Part shown: one piece after another, positions 24,206 to 36,079 of the stretch
Layout of the letters: each line of letters starts with the position of its first letter
How positions within the stretch are numbered: position 1 is the stretch's first letter
Assembly (NCBI GenBank): GCA_039519185.1
Contig: CM076854.1
Span: 173,941,144 to 174,005,143 of the forward strand
Direction of reading: 5' to 3'
DNA from: Astragalus membranaceus
Taxonomy: Eukaryota > Streptophyta > Magnoliopsida > Fabales > Fabaceae
Length of the DNA stretch: 64,000 nucleotides
Position numbers and translations under genes: made by a program
The notes under the pieces: model-generated
Seen by the model: the letters and a program-made list of their open reading frames with translations, nothing else
Database searches by the model: none
What the model was told of the DNA's origin: nothing

Positions 24206-24880
24206 AGTCAGTTAAATTTCTTCTTTGGACAATGGTCGGTTCTGATGGTGATTGGTTTGGGGACAGAATTTCTAGAAAAGTGGGTAATGATGTTTCGACT
24301 CTCTTTTGGGCTTTGGCACAACACTTGGATTGGGACACAACCACTATGGGTGGTGTTCCCGAGGTTGTTTCTAGTTTCGAATCGTCGGGAGGGTCGAGTT
24401 GCATAGTTTGGCAGTTAGGTGGATGGTGTGTGGCGGTGGGATCTCGCATGGTATCGTGGTTTGTTCGTGTGGGAGGAGTCTCTCGTGAGGGACGTCTTGA
24501 AGCTTCTTCTTCTGATCATTATTATGTTGGACGAGGATTTCTTGGTTTGGCGGGGAGATCCATGTGGTTTGTTCTCACTCCGATAAGCTTATGAGAGGCT
24601 TATGGAGGTATTGTCCATAGTGGTGGGCTTCTTAGATGAACAGGTGGCTTCATTGGGGGTGGTCGTGGCGGAGTCTCTCCCCCCAAAAGGTGTTATTGCC
24701 TTCTCGTGACAACTCCTATCGCATTCCCACTCGGGCGAACGTGCTGCGGCATAAGGTTATTTTGGATCCTTCTTTTGTTTTTTTGCGATCTGTGGGCCCC
24801 ATTGGAATCTGCTCTACACTTGTTTATGCGGCGCCACTTCTCCCATAAAGTTTAGTATGTGTTGCTTTGTTGGTTGAGGT
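24206..24880 (+). pseudogene. Fragment of a LINE reverse transcriptase ORF (C-terminal part)
   Basis: In shifting frames the plus strand reads WFGDRISRKVGNDVSTLFW, WIGTQPL and, further on, SYRIPTRANVLRHKV followed by ALHLF. These are the marks of the region after the reverse transcriptase in plant L1-type LINEs, including the zinc-binding 'zf-RVT' domain (IPTRANL...HLF). Several frameshifts and stops occur, and there is no reverse transcriptase core. An old, 5'-truncated copy is likely. Confidence 0.7.
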
Positions 24881-25019
24881 GGCAACTACGAATGCCACCA
24901 GACTTATTCTCTCTCTTCTCGGCTTATTCTCCGTCTTCTCGACTTATTCTCCCTGAGTTTCAAACCATGATTTGATTAGTATTTGAAATATCATATCTTA
25001 GAGTTTAAAAGGACTCTAA

Positions 25020-25410
25020 GGGCCTGTTTTAGAATTTGGAGGGTAGGTGAGGGAGGGCTTTGGGCGGGGGGGGGGGGGAATGAAGTACGAGAAAGCTATA
25101 GAAATATTTTACCGTAATTGAAAGAGTAATTTTGTAGATAATGATATGCTTATGATTAATATAATATTAATTTTAAGACTATTATAAAAGTGATGTAAAT
25201 AATTTGAAGAATTTGCCTAAGTCCTCTCAAATCCTCCAAAGCCCTCCTCCAATATATTTTTTGAGTTCCTCAAACTTAGGGGATTTGGTTTTAGAAAAAA
25301 AAAGTTGAAGTTGATGCTATATATATCCTTTCTTCTATTTGTTTTTCACCCTTCCTATTTTTTCAACCCCCCCCCCCCTCGGCCATCCCTCCAAACTCCC
25401 AAACAGATCA
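25020..25410. mobile_element. PIF/Harbinger-like MITE, about 391 bp, TSD TAA
   Basis: Ends are imperfect inverted repeats (GGGCCTGTTTTAGAATTTGG against TGATCTGTTTGGGAGTTTGG) flanked by TAA at 25017-25019 and 25411-25413. G and C homopolymers lie just inside. The end sequence and 3-bp duplication fit this superfamily, but the repeats are diverged. Confidence 0.5.
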
Positions 25411-25413
25411 TAA

Positions 25414-25731
25414 GAGAAATTCCATAATTAATGTTCCATTGCAACTAATTAAGAAGATTTTTGTTTCAAAATTAACATTAAAGGCTACGTTCAGAGAAGA
25501 TAATATTAGATGACTTCACTATTGATAATTAGACCGCGACACTATTCAACATATGTATGTGCTTGAGAACAATAACATTTGAATATTATATGTGGTTAGT
25601 TTAATGAGAGAGAGAGGGAGTTGGTATGGGCATCGTCGGCGTAGGCGATGAGAGAATGGAAGAAGATGAAATAACGTGCGAGCATACGGGAGAACGACTA
25701 TAAATTTTTGGGATTGTGATTTAATTTGTTC
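25414..25731. other. Left flank of the Tat element, nothing recognised
   Basis: About 320 bp of non-coding DNA with a short (GA)n-like tract near 25605. No match to the right flank after 55005 was found. Confidence 0.5.
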
Positions 25732-26076
25732 CGTACCGTACTTCTGATCTTAATGAGTTGTCCGAAGTAGTTGGTAGATGTGGTTCATGATCAGTCATGT
25801 TCGATCTTGAGATGATGGGGTTGTACCTGCAAGAATACTCCGAGGCTCAAGTCAGTATTTTAATGAATCAATGTTGGTCGGAGAAATTGCCTTTTTTCTA
25901 ATGATCATTGAAGGTGGTATTTATAGAGTTTGAGTAAAGTTTGCTTTGATGATCCTGAACCATCAGATCTTGCAGATGTATCTGAACCGTTGATTGATTG
26001 GGTTAGATTTTCTGGATATGGGCTGCTTGGTTAATGGGCCTTGCAGGGGGTGTAAATATCAGTGATACCATTACCA
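25732..26076 (-). repeat. Tat element 3' LTR (345 bp)
   Basis: Matches 54660-55005 over its full length with scattered substitutions. On the minus strand it starts TGGTAATGG. A G-rich tract (minus strand GGGGGG near 26085-26091) just before it is the likely polypurine tract. Confidence 0.88.
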
Positions 26077-26476
26077 TAATAGTGGCCCCCCAAGTCTGGT
26101 CGCGTGAGGGGCGATCTTGACTTGATAAGCTGATGCGACCTTCTGTTGTCGGTAGGTGTTTCGTGTGGAAGTTTCATTTATTCTAGGGATACCGATTTTG
26201 ATTGTTAAGTCGATCGTGAGACGTACCGAGCTCGATTTATTGACCGGTCGTAAAATGTACCGAGCTTTTCTTTGAGGGACTCAAAAAGGCAGCTATTTTT
26301 CGTTGAGTAGAGGAATCAATGCTTCGTATTCTGTGTCAGGCATTAAATGCTTCTGACATGGTGCGTATTACGATGACGACTAATGATGGTGACGTCTTGT
26401 TTTTAGTGCGTGAACTTTGGATTTTGATTGGACGTGTTGATTCGACTTCCAGGCCCAACCCATGATATTCGCCCCA

Positions 26477-26485
26477 CTATAAATA
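26477..26485 (+). promoter_or_regulatory. TATA box for the antisense ORF of the Tat element
   Basis: CTATAAATA on the plus strand, in an otherwise GC-balanced stretch, lies about 425 nt before the ATG of the antisense ORF and about 400 nt inside the 3' LTR. Use as a promoter is inferred. Confidence 0.5.
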
Positions 26486-26902
26486 GGAGGTCACTTTCTT
26501 CCATTTTTGTTGCTACTTAACTCCTTCTGCTCTGATTACCGGTCTTGAGTTGTCGAGCTTCTCTTCGAGTAAAGCGGACTCGGCGATAGTTTAAAGCATT
26601 TCAAGTGGAGCTCAACAGTAGATTGACAAGCAAAAATTTCTTTCAGATCCGATCATCTCTTCTACTTCATTTCGAGGTTAGTCTTTAATTGTTTTCTATT
26701 TGTTTTGCGTTTTGGATCCCCCCAAGTCCTTTATTTATTCGCTCAGAGTGGGGGCCGTCAGGTCGGGTTCCGACTTGCTCGCGAACCCATTTGCGACGTT
26801 TAATCCCGACAAATCGTCCCCCATTTCTGCAGATTCGACCTGGCGAGGACCAAACAAACCCGTAGGGATATAACTGAATATCGAAACGAGTTTGTAAAAC
26901 TC

Positions 26903-27373
26903 ATGGCCTCCGGTGGTGACGTTCTTGAATATCGGGAGAATCAGACAGTGGTTGCTGCTCCAGACGAGCAAGATCATCCGTCCTCCGCTCCGACAAGTGA
27001 GCAAGCGGAGGACGATCTTGATGTTGGAAGTTCTTCTCCTGTTGACGGTGTTAATGAGTCCGATGCAGATGTTGTGGAAGCTATAGAGGAAGATTGCAGG
27101 ATCGATGTGGTGGCTCTCTCCTCGGAATCTGACGAAGAGGTTCAATCGGGGGAGGACAGGGGAGTTCGAATACTCTTGAATCAGAGACCTCTGATTCCGA
27201 CTTTGGGACGAGCTCAACTCCCGAAGATGACTCTGATCAGGACGACGCTGAGGAACTTCAAGAATGTCGCGGCACAAACCAATCAAGTAAGGGTCGAGCT
27301 TCTGATGGTTCAGTTGACGGTTATTCCAGCACTGGTCCTGGAGCTCATGATGTACTGGTGCGAGAGGTTCGCC
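26903..27373 (+). pseudogene. Antisense ORF of the Tat element, acidic N-terminal part
   Basis: The plus-strand frame starts at ATG 26903 (MASGGDVLEYRENQ). It is very rich in Asp, Glu and Ser, and the acidic character continues in the next frame after about 27160 (SETSDSDF, EDDSDQDDAEE), indicating a one-base shift. At 27378 it is cut by the LARD insertion; the other half continues after 38799 in the same frame (VREVRPY, then DWVSTKV). Antisense ORFs in this position are described for Tat-lineage elements; their function is not established. Confidence 0.7.
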
Positions 27374-27780
27374 CTTATTGTCATACCCTAATTTTGTCCG
27401 GCTAATTAAAAAAATCCAAAAAAAAGTTTTTCGCGTATATTTGATTCCTATTCCATCGAATAGGTCATTTTGCGCTAATTTACTAATTTTGCGTTGTTAT
27501 TACTTTTTTTAGTGGTTAAACAAAAATTAAAAAAATATGCTAACACAAAAAATTACATAGTAGATTTAATTTATTTTTCTTGTTACAATATCTTTAATTA
27601 AAAAAACGAAAATAAAAAATAAAATAGATAAGAAATAATACAAATTACAAAAGAAAATAAAAAAGGGGAGGTGGAATAAAAAATTATTATTACAAAAAAG
27701 GAGAATGTCCATGTACATGACTTGGCCCAAGAATGCCAAAGTTACAAAAATATAAAAATAAACCAAGTACCCAAAACTGC

Positions 27781-28321
27781 AGCTACTTTGCAAAGGTGAT
27801 TTCTCTCTCTTCGGACATCATTTCGACGATCCGAACGTAAAAGTGAGAATGAATGTCTCAAAAACCTTCTGGAAAAAAAAAGAAAACGATCCAACAGTTA
27901 ACGAATCTAGAATCGCACTTGTACGGTGGCTGGTTTGAGAAAAACGGAAGTTGTTTTTTTCTACTTTTGCGAAGGCAATTTCTCTCTCCTCAGACATCGT
28001 TTCGACGATCCGAACGGTAGAAGTGAAGATGGATGTCTCATGAACCTGGTGTCAAAAAACAACGATGATCCAACGGTTAACGAATCCGGAATCGCACTGT
28101 CAATATGGCTGGTTTGAGAAAAACGGGATTAGTTTTTAGCTACTTTCCAAATGCAATTTCTCTCTTCTCAGAACTTTTTTCAACGATCCGAACGGTGAAA
28201 TTGAAGATATATGTCTCACGAACCTTGTATCAAAAAACAAAGATGATCCAACGGTTAAAAAATCCGAAATCCAACTTTTACGGAGGCTGGTTTGAGAAAA
28301 ACGAAAATTGCTTTTTCTATG
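27781..28321 (+). repeat. Three tandem 180-bp units in the LARD U3 region
   Basis: Units start near 27781, 27961 and 28138. Each has CTACTTT, ATTTCTCTC, CGATCCGAACG, GATCCAACGGTTAA-like and GGCTGGTTTGAGAAAAACG words in order. The same array is at about 36901-37440 in the 3' LTR. Repeats just upstream of the TATA box suggest enhancer-like elements (inference). Open frames in this area are by-products of the repeat. Confidence 0.88.
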
Positions 28322-28372
28322 TTGTTTTAGTCCCACATTGCTTGGGAGAAACAAGAACTACCTAGCCTTTGG

Positions 28373-28380
28373 CTATAAAA
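28373..28380 (+). promoter_or_regulatory. TATA box of the LARD LTR
   Basis: CTATAAAA follows the phrase GTCCCACATTGCTTGGGAGA. The 3' LTR copy is at 37494-37501. It marks the probable U3/R boundary shortly downstream. Confidence 0.7.
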
Positions 28381-28928
28381 GAGATGGAGATGCAAAGGCT
28401 ATGGACATGGGTGATTGATGGGGTAAGTGATCTTTTGGGCTAGCATTTGCAGTCCATTAGATTAAAAGCCCGTCTTTAATTCTTTTGGACTAGCTTTTGC
28501 AGTCCATTAGATTAAAAGCCCGTTTTTAGTTATTTTTGGGATGGCCGTTGAGGTCCTTTACTTGGTGGTTTTCGGGTGAAAACGGACCAGATAGGAGTCC
28601 GGTTCGCGGTTGATATGGTCAGATTGCTCGGTCCGTTTCGGCGTTGATCGCATTGATCAGCTTGAGGTTAGTTTTGCATTTATTTATTTTATTTATTTAT
28701 TTTTGTACATATTTATTTATTATGTTTACTGTTTATTTATGTACATACTTATTTATTATTTATATTGTTTATTTATCTATCTAAATAATTATTTATTCAT
28801 TTATTTATTTATTTATTTATTTATTTATATGTATAGTTATTTATTTATTAACTTTACTCTTTATTAATTGTTAGTGTCGTCATTAACTTTTTAAATACAC
28901 AAATTATTTTATATTTTCAAAATATAAA

Positions 28929-29271
28929 TAGGGGATTAAGTCGACTGTACAGTCGGGTTAGTCTGATTTTTAGGCCCCTAATGAACCGTTACGGATCAGG
29001 TCCTAAAATCCCTATTTAAAATAAATAATTTCTAAATTAAAAAAAATACAAACACATCTCTTTCATTTCAAAAATAAAAAAAAAATCTTATTTTCAAAGT
29101 AGGGGATTAAGTCGGTCGTACGGCCGGGTTAGTCATCGTTTTAGGATAATTGAACTGTGGTCCTTCAGAGCCCCAGCGCTCCTTCAGCCCTCAGCGGCCC
29201 TTCAGAGCCCCAACGCTCCTTCAGACCCCCAGTGGTCCTTCAACACAGATCACACAATCCTAAAACCCCTA
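28929..29271 (+). other. Two tandem copies of a putatively structured LTR module
   Basis: Module a is 28929-29014 and module b 29100-29271. Each has an outer stem (TAGGG with CCCTA), a long palindrome (28934-28963 and 29105-29134: 15-bp arms with one G-G mismatch and few G-T pairs, centre GTAC) and a second stem (TTTTAGG with CCTAAAA in a; GTTTTAGGAT with ATCCTAAAAC in b). Between the copies the palindrome core changes from CGACTGTACAGTCG to CGGTCGTACGGCCG while nearly all pairs are kept. In module b the loop of the second stem holds the CCTTCAG minisatellite. It lies several hundred bases after the TATA box, so it should be in the RNA. Folding is inferred. Confidence 0.6.
29158..29245 (+). 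repeat. CCTTCAG minisatellite in the LARD LTR
   Basis: About five units of roughly 18 bases: TCCTTCAGAGCCCCAGCGC and variants. Also at about 38276-38360 and, in the solo LTR, at about 52120-52204. Confidence 0.85.
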
Positions 29272-29680
29272 TATTAAAAAACACCAACCAACAAACATTT
29301 TCTAATCCAAGAACTACGTAGCTTTGATTTCTCCATCGCACCTGGAGATACGTAGGAGCAGGGGCCCACTTCTGTCAAGCACAAAAAACTAATTTTTTTT
29401 ATTAAGTCTTTTTCTTTCAATAAAAGGGTAAAAGTCAACATTTTTAAAATTAACATTTTTTCCTACAACTAATTAGCAGGTAACCTTCCTTAGGAAGGAT
29501 GTCGTGGGGTGCTAACACCTTCCCCATGCATAACCGACTCCCGAACCCTTATCTGGTCTCAAGGACCCTTATCCATTCCAAAAGGGATTTTCCAATATTT
29601 GCCCTTAAACTAAACTTTGGTGGCGGCTTCATTTTTGAACCTTCGAGGAATCCTCACCCAGATTTTTCGGTCGCTACAGC

Positions 29681-29698
29681 TGGCGACTTCACTGGGGA
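29681..29698 (+). other. Primer binding site of the LARD
   Basis: TGGCGACTTCACTGGGGA starts 2 nt after the LTR. It shares TGGCGAC with the primer site of the Tat element (54653 downward). tRNA identity not assigned. Confidence 0.7.
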
Positions 29699-32600
29699 CA
29701 CTTTAGAGAGTCAAGCCTAGTCTAATTAGTTGTAGGATTAATTGTTGATTTAATGTTTATTTTTACCCTATCCTTTTGTCTTTTATTCTTGCATATTATA
29801 TTATTTTCAAGTGGTATGTAAACCTTAGGATAGAAGACCATTATGTTTGTATATGTGATTATTCTTTTATTTTATTGCCAATTATATTCTTTTATGTATA
29901 TAAACCCTAGGGTAGAAGACTATTATTGTTGTATATGTGTTTTTTGTTTTGCAGCTAGAGTATATTTAACATTTTGCTCCTTCACACACTCCACTATCAC
30001 ACGTGAGAATAGTCCTATACCCAGACTGGAGCATAAACTAAGTTAGAATGAGACTGCGTAGTAATGGCCCTCTGGATGTACGTCCAGCTCGGTGGTTACG
30101 AAAGTCTCACCTAGAGTTTGGTCCCTTCGAGGGTGCTATCACTTCTAATAGCTTGCCTATTGTTGTGGCTAGCGTTCTCGAACGGGGTCGTTGGCTCTAG
30201 GAACCTTATTTAGGACTCTATAGAGTTACCCCTTGGAAGGTTCACTTAATAGAACAGCTTTAGAACATCTCTCAAGGAACCCTTTTTAGGACACAAAGGA
30301 GCTTCATCCCGTCGCATTCAAACAAGCATAGATACATTTCCTTCCCATTTTTTTTTTTTGAAAAAAAAACCAAAAATCATATTTCATTTGTTAGAGCTAT
30401 TTTCTTTTCTTAAAACCTTTATCATGCATTCTTATTTTTTCTTCTTTGCATATCACGTAAATAAATATAAAAACATCCCATTTTGCATGACCGCCGGGGA
30501 ATTACAAAATTTTTTTACAGAGCGGTGGATGAAAGTAAAAAAAACATTTGAAAGTCAGACCACCAGGATCATTTTTATTTAAGAACAAAAAACTTGCCAT
30601 TCCCCGACAGATGAGTAAAACCATACATCTGCATTTCATGCACATTCATGCGTTCCTTCGTATTTCCAATAAATCTGACCAAAAAGGCAAGTTGATTCGC
30701 CAACGCTCATGCATCTGTCTTCCCTTTTCCAAAAAAGAGACAAACACAATATTGTAAATCATGTCAAGCATCATTCTTTCCTTTCCACGCATTAAAAAAA
30801 AATCGCTGCGAGTGTCATGCATTTTGTTACCCCGCACACAAAAAAAAAACAATTTTTACCCATATATAATTAGCATAACATTTAATCAAAAAAAACATTA
30901 GCATCATATTTATCCTGCACCGACATTCATCCATAATCATTCAAAATCATCATTACACAGTGTAGATATCACATCATTTGTAAAGGCTTGAATTACGTTT
31001 CAAAAAAACATAACATTCATACATCATTTTAAATGCATCAATTCCATATTCAAGTATCATTTTTCAAATAAAACAAAAAAATTATTTCATAAGAGTCTGC
31101 ATACATGTTGCACTACCTCTTGAAAAATAAAATAATTGCATTAGAATCAAACATTTATTTCTTCATGCATACATGCATTTGCATTTTCCATACATATCCG
31201 TCATCATGACATCATATCTTGCTAGAAAATAAAAAATCATCATGCATTCATAATAGAATGAAATCATTTGTTTTCATATACATCTAGTTCTCATGGTACC
31301 GACATGCATATCATCATCCCAAGAAAAAACAAAGACACTGTATATTTGTCCAACTTGCAGCATCTTGCATATTCATATACAAAAATATATTTTATAAAAA
31401 ACGTTATATTCATTACTCCTCTTCATGCATCATAGAAAAACAAAAGTTCTTCATTCCTAACCACTTCAAATGCATTTAGCCATCTAGCATGCATGCATCA
31501 TTTCCAAATAAAATAAAAAAATAAAAAACATAAGGCCCTTTTCTTGCATCATTCATCATCATATTGCATTGCCTCCGAAAAATCATCTGGGGTAGTCAAT
31601 ATGTTCAAGTGATCATTCACATTCCATGCATCTGCATCAGGCAACAACATTTGTTCATTCTTGCATTACATTTTTTTTCTAAAAAAAAAAGAATAGAAAA
31701 AAACCCCGAGCACAATTAAAAAATTGTGATAAACATTGGAATATCTCATTTAGCATGCACTTCCATTCACAAAAAACCATCATCAAATAATGTAGACATT
31801 TCATCATTTGCAACATCATGAGATGCTTGTAAAAACATAGCATTCATACACCATCTCACTCATCCTAATAAATAAATAAATAAAACCTCTGTTTCATCGA
31901 TCATTCATGCGTTATTTCATTCCTTATTTCAGCATGCATCATTTCACAAAAATTATGAGGCACTGCATCAGCCACATGCTGTATTGCCCCAAAAAAAAAT
32001 CATTTAGAATAATTGGTCTTTCCAAGTGATCATTCATGCGCGCATTTTCTGCATTTGCATCTGCATTTTCATCATGCATATCTATCACCATGTGTTTATT
32101 CATGCATTAGGACACAAGGGGCATGTAATTTATTTATCCTCGTTGCATGAGTATAGTTAATCTTTTAACTAGAAAAAATCATCATGCATTCATAATAGGA
32201 GTAAAATCGTTGGTCTTTTCAAGTGATCAGTTCCTCCATGCACTTCATACATTTGCATTTTCATCGTACATATCCATCATCGTGTTCCAAAACAAAACAA
32301 AAAACAAAAATATATCATCACTCTTTTTCATGCATCATTGAGCATCAAATAAAAATGAGAATTTGTGACTTTGCATCCTTCACAGGTTGCATTGCCTTCA
32401 AAGATCATTTAGAATCGTTGGTTTATTTCCAAATGATCGTGCATTCACGTGTTTCATGCATTTGCATTTTCATCACGCATATACATGATCATGTGTTCAT
32501 CCATACAAAAAAAAACACGAGCATTGCTGCTTCAAAAAAATGGATGAGAGATGAGACGAAATTGATTATTTTTCTTTGGAAAAGTTTTAGCTGTACAAAA

Positions 32601-35600
32601 CACGGTCAAACTCAGTTGCAAACTCAAGGTTTTTTCGAGACACTCAATTTTCAAAGATTTTGCAGCTCGTTCACAAATTTTTACCAGCAAAACGATGCAT
32701 CTCATCAGTCCCATGATAAACGATCAAAATGGTCCATTTTGTTAACCAATGTGTTATCAAAAATTTCTTCTATCATGTCGCTAACTATATTAACTCTCTG
32801 TGAAGCATTCGTATAGTGAAATTGTATGCAACACGCATTTACTCTTGTTTGAGTCAGTTAGTGTCCGTATCTTTCCCATCATCATTCCTTGTTCATGTCC
32901 AGTCCCACCCCGACCATCCCATAAGGTGCATATTCTCCACACAAGTACCTAGTTAACCATTTGGTTTGTTCCCAATGATGAAATTTAATGAGATAACACT
33001 TTAGGCCCCAAGCTGGGGCAAATTTATGATCACTAGATATCTTGTCAACATTGTATTCCCTTGATGTAAGTCCTTTGCAAAAAAAAATTCAAATAAGCCT
33101 GTTAGGTTGAAAACTCGCAAGAGCAGCCTAAGCAAAAATTAGGGCCAATAAAAGAAATAAAGAGAAAAAGAGCGGATATATAAAAATAAATAATTTTTGT
33201 CCTTGAATTAATTTTTGAGAAAAACAAGCAATCATGATTTGAAATAAAGTTTGGTCGTCTTCCCGTATCCTCAAAAAAAAAATTCTTTACTACCCCTTTG
33301 AGCCAAAAAAAAAAAATCAAAAAATCTTTCAGTCACCCTAGACAATGATCAATTCCACATCAAAAATGGTGTGTCACTTTTATCAGCTTACTCTACTAAA
33401 AAAAAAGAAAAAAAATCACAAAAAATGTGAAATTCATAAAAGAGGATTGAAAAAGAAATCCTCAAAAAGAAAAAAGCAAAAGCAGTAGAAATTGTGAGCT
33501 GATACATAATATCACCAAACACAGAAGATATCCCTGTCCGAATAAACCCTCAAACACTTCTTGGGCCTAATTATCATTTCTTTAATAAAACCCAAATCAT
33601 TGGCCTCAAACACTTCTCTGAACCTACTTATCTTTTTAAAAAAAGTCATTGTATCAATAAACCATCAAACACCCCCTTAGGCCGAATTATCATTTCCTCC
33701 ACGACCCCATAACCATTGACCACGTTATAAACCTTTCTTTCATAAACCTCTAAACACTGGCCACATTACAAAGACCATGCTGATCTGTGGCTGATCACTT
33801 TCATTTTCTCAAAGATTTAATTTTAGGACAAGCAAGTTTATTTATTTACAATATATTTGCTCAAAAAAAAATCAAAAAAGAGGATAAAAAAAATAAAAAA
33901 AGAAAAAAAACCCAAAGGGCTTGCACTCCAATGTTCATTCAAATCGCACTGATATCAACACAAGGTTTAGTGATCACCAATTGAAATTCTCATCATATCA
34001 AAAAACTCAAGACTGTCACAGTCTTTGGGATTCACCTAAAAGAGAACCAAAAGTTTATACTAGGACCATCACCTAGATCCCAAAGTGGGGCATACCTTCC
34101 ACCTTTCATGGTTCTTGAACTTGGAAAATGTCCGGCATCCATCCCATTCATATACCCCATCCAATCCATACGACCAATTCCAAAGACCCATGACCCTAAC
34201 TCGATTACCTTTCATAACCCCACTAAAAGCAATCATTTAAATATCAGTCCAAAGTGGGACAATCCCGTCACTCTTCACTTCACCTAAAGTCGGGGAAATT
34301 CGCCCTACACCCATCTCATCCCCTTGTCATATCCACATCCACAAAACCATGCTGAGGCATCTTCTCAACCCATTATCCTAAACACAACCTTTCGCAATGT
34401 TACTCCAGTCGGGGCAACCTTGCTCTCGTTAAGATTGGGGCAACACCAAACGTCATGGGTTGAGATAAAATCCCTCGTTTGCCACCCTTCATTCCAAAGT
34501 CATGGTATTCCCAGCTAATTGTTTCCTCCACACCCCTTGCTGTTCTCATCACTAGACAGGGGCAGACTATTCGATCACCTTCACTGGTAGTCTAAATCGG
34601 GGCAGTCCCACATTTCTCGAGCTGGGAAAACCTACCTTTCATGACTTTGGGGAAAACCTACCATTCACCCCATCGCGTGTCATATCTGTCTTACCAAGTC
34701 AACTGATTCATTCATCTGTATTTGTACTGCTCTACATGTGTACTAAACAATGCTTCAAAGAGAGAGAACACAAGTTAATAATGAAACGCTGAACACTCAC
34801 TCTGTTAACTTTGTGGACCTAAAATTCAAACAATCATGGGACACCATAAGGGAAAAACAGTGTGAACAAGTCTTTAAATACCGTCAAGCGCTGTTGCACC
34901 TCAGTGTCTGTGAATAACAACCTTGAGATTGTTAAAGCTTGAATTCAAATCAAATCCAATTTTTTCAAAGAACGATTATTTCAAAATATTCACTTCTGTG
35001 CCTCTTGCATCAAAAGCCTCATTCCTCATCACTACAAAAAATATTTCTGCATCATCAATAAAATCATAGCATAAATCATTCCGTCATACAACCATACATC
35101 AAAAGTCAAAGCATCCACCTCTCAATCTCTCATCAAAAAATCTTGTTCCTCATATCAAAAAATGCAAAAAAAACACATCATCAATATACCATCAATGCAC
35201 CATACAAACATGCACCTACCATGGCACCTGCATCAAAGCATTACATTTGCATTTGCACATCATTTGCACTCACATATACAACTTATCAATTTTTTCGATC
35301 AGCTTCAGCATCCACGATTCACGGGCCTCTGTAGTTCATTTGTTTCCACATTGCGCATACATGACATTGCATGCATGCACACACACGACATTTTTTTACT
35401 TCAATAGGCGTGCCAACCGCCGGTCTCGTCGTTGCTAAAAAAATTTCTACACCATAAATTATATCATTGCACCATGCATTCACGTGTCTTCCTTCATCCA
35501 CCATAGCAGTTGCATCAAAGCATTACATTTGCATCATTCGCATTTCATACATTTATCATGTACCAAGAAAAGAAGCAAAAAAAGGAAAAGAAGAAAAAAG

Positions 35601-36079
35601 CAAAAAAAGTAAATAAGAAAAAATCTCATTACATTCATTCATTCCACTTAAAATCAATCATTACAGATGCATACATTACAGGCATATGACCCGTTGCTCT
35701 CTAATCGACTTCAAGTGTCGATCCTAATTACTTCCACTTCTTAAGTCAATGCGACAAGCGTTGAATCTTAATCTTTTATCAAACACCAGATCGCAGTGTT
35801 AGCACAGAGTCTAGCATAGATCCTTCAGACCAGTTTGGTCCTTCAGTTCAGTTCGAATTAACAGGTCAAAACGACGGCTTCGAACTCTACCCTCAGATCT
35901 TAACGTCGCCACTGAGCGCGGCGGATCCTTCAGACCCCCAGAGGTCCTTCAGATTAGCTGTGTCTGCCTTAGACATAGTGGACATCCTTCGTGGTCAACA
36001 TATCAGTTCTAGATCTGATCTTGACCCTCACGGCCGCATCGACGTAGGTCACCCTCAGACTGTTTTATTAGTACCATAG
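29699..36079 (+). other. LARD internal region without coding capacity
   Basis: No gag or pol motif was found in either strand. From about 30300 to 33000 the plus strand is poor in G and full of TGCATTCAT- and CATCATTT-like words; around 34000-34900 phrases such as CCAAAGTGGGGCA recur. Open frames (for example 32223-32816) show no domain. It presumably carries packaging or other RNA signals (inference). Confidence 0.6.

Larger units (their letters stand above)
27379..29678 (+). repeat. LARD 5' LTR (2300 bp)
   Basis: U3 holds three tandem units of about 180 bp and a TATA box; the region after it holds two copies of a structured module, a CCTTCAG minisatellite and the CTACGTAG block. See the separate entries. 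A (TTTA)n stretch lies at about 28680-28830. Confidence 0.93.

Noticed and set aside
24179..24215. Second Helitron end (CCCGTGCGATGCATGAG)
   Set aside because: It resembles the hairpin at 9790 but the stem is imperfect and no CTAG follows at the right distance.
26735..27286. 183-codon minus-strand ORF near the Tat 3' LTR
   Set aside because: It is the reverse strand of the acidic antisense ORF and shows no domain of its own.
28610..28867. Membrane-like ORF (Tyr/Ile/Phe-rich) in the LARD LTR
   Set aside because: It is a translation of a (TTTA)n repeat.
32223..32816. 197-codon ORF in the LARD interior
   Set aside because: No domain, biased word composition, and it lies in a non-coding retrotransposon interior.
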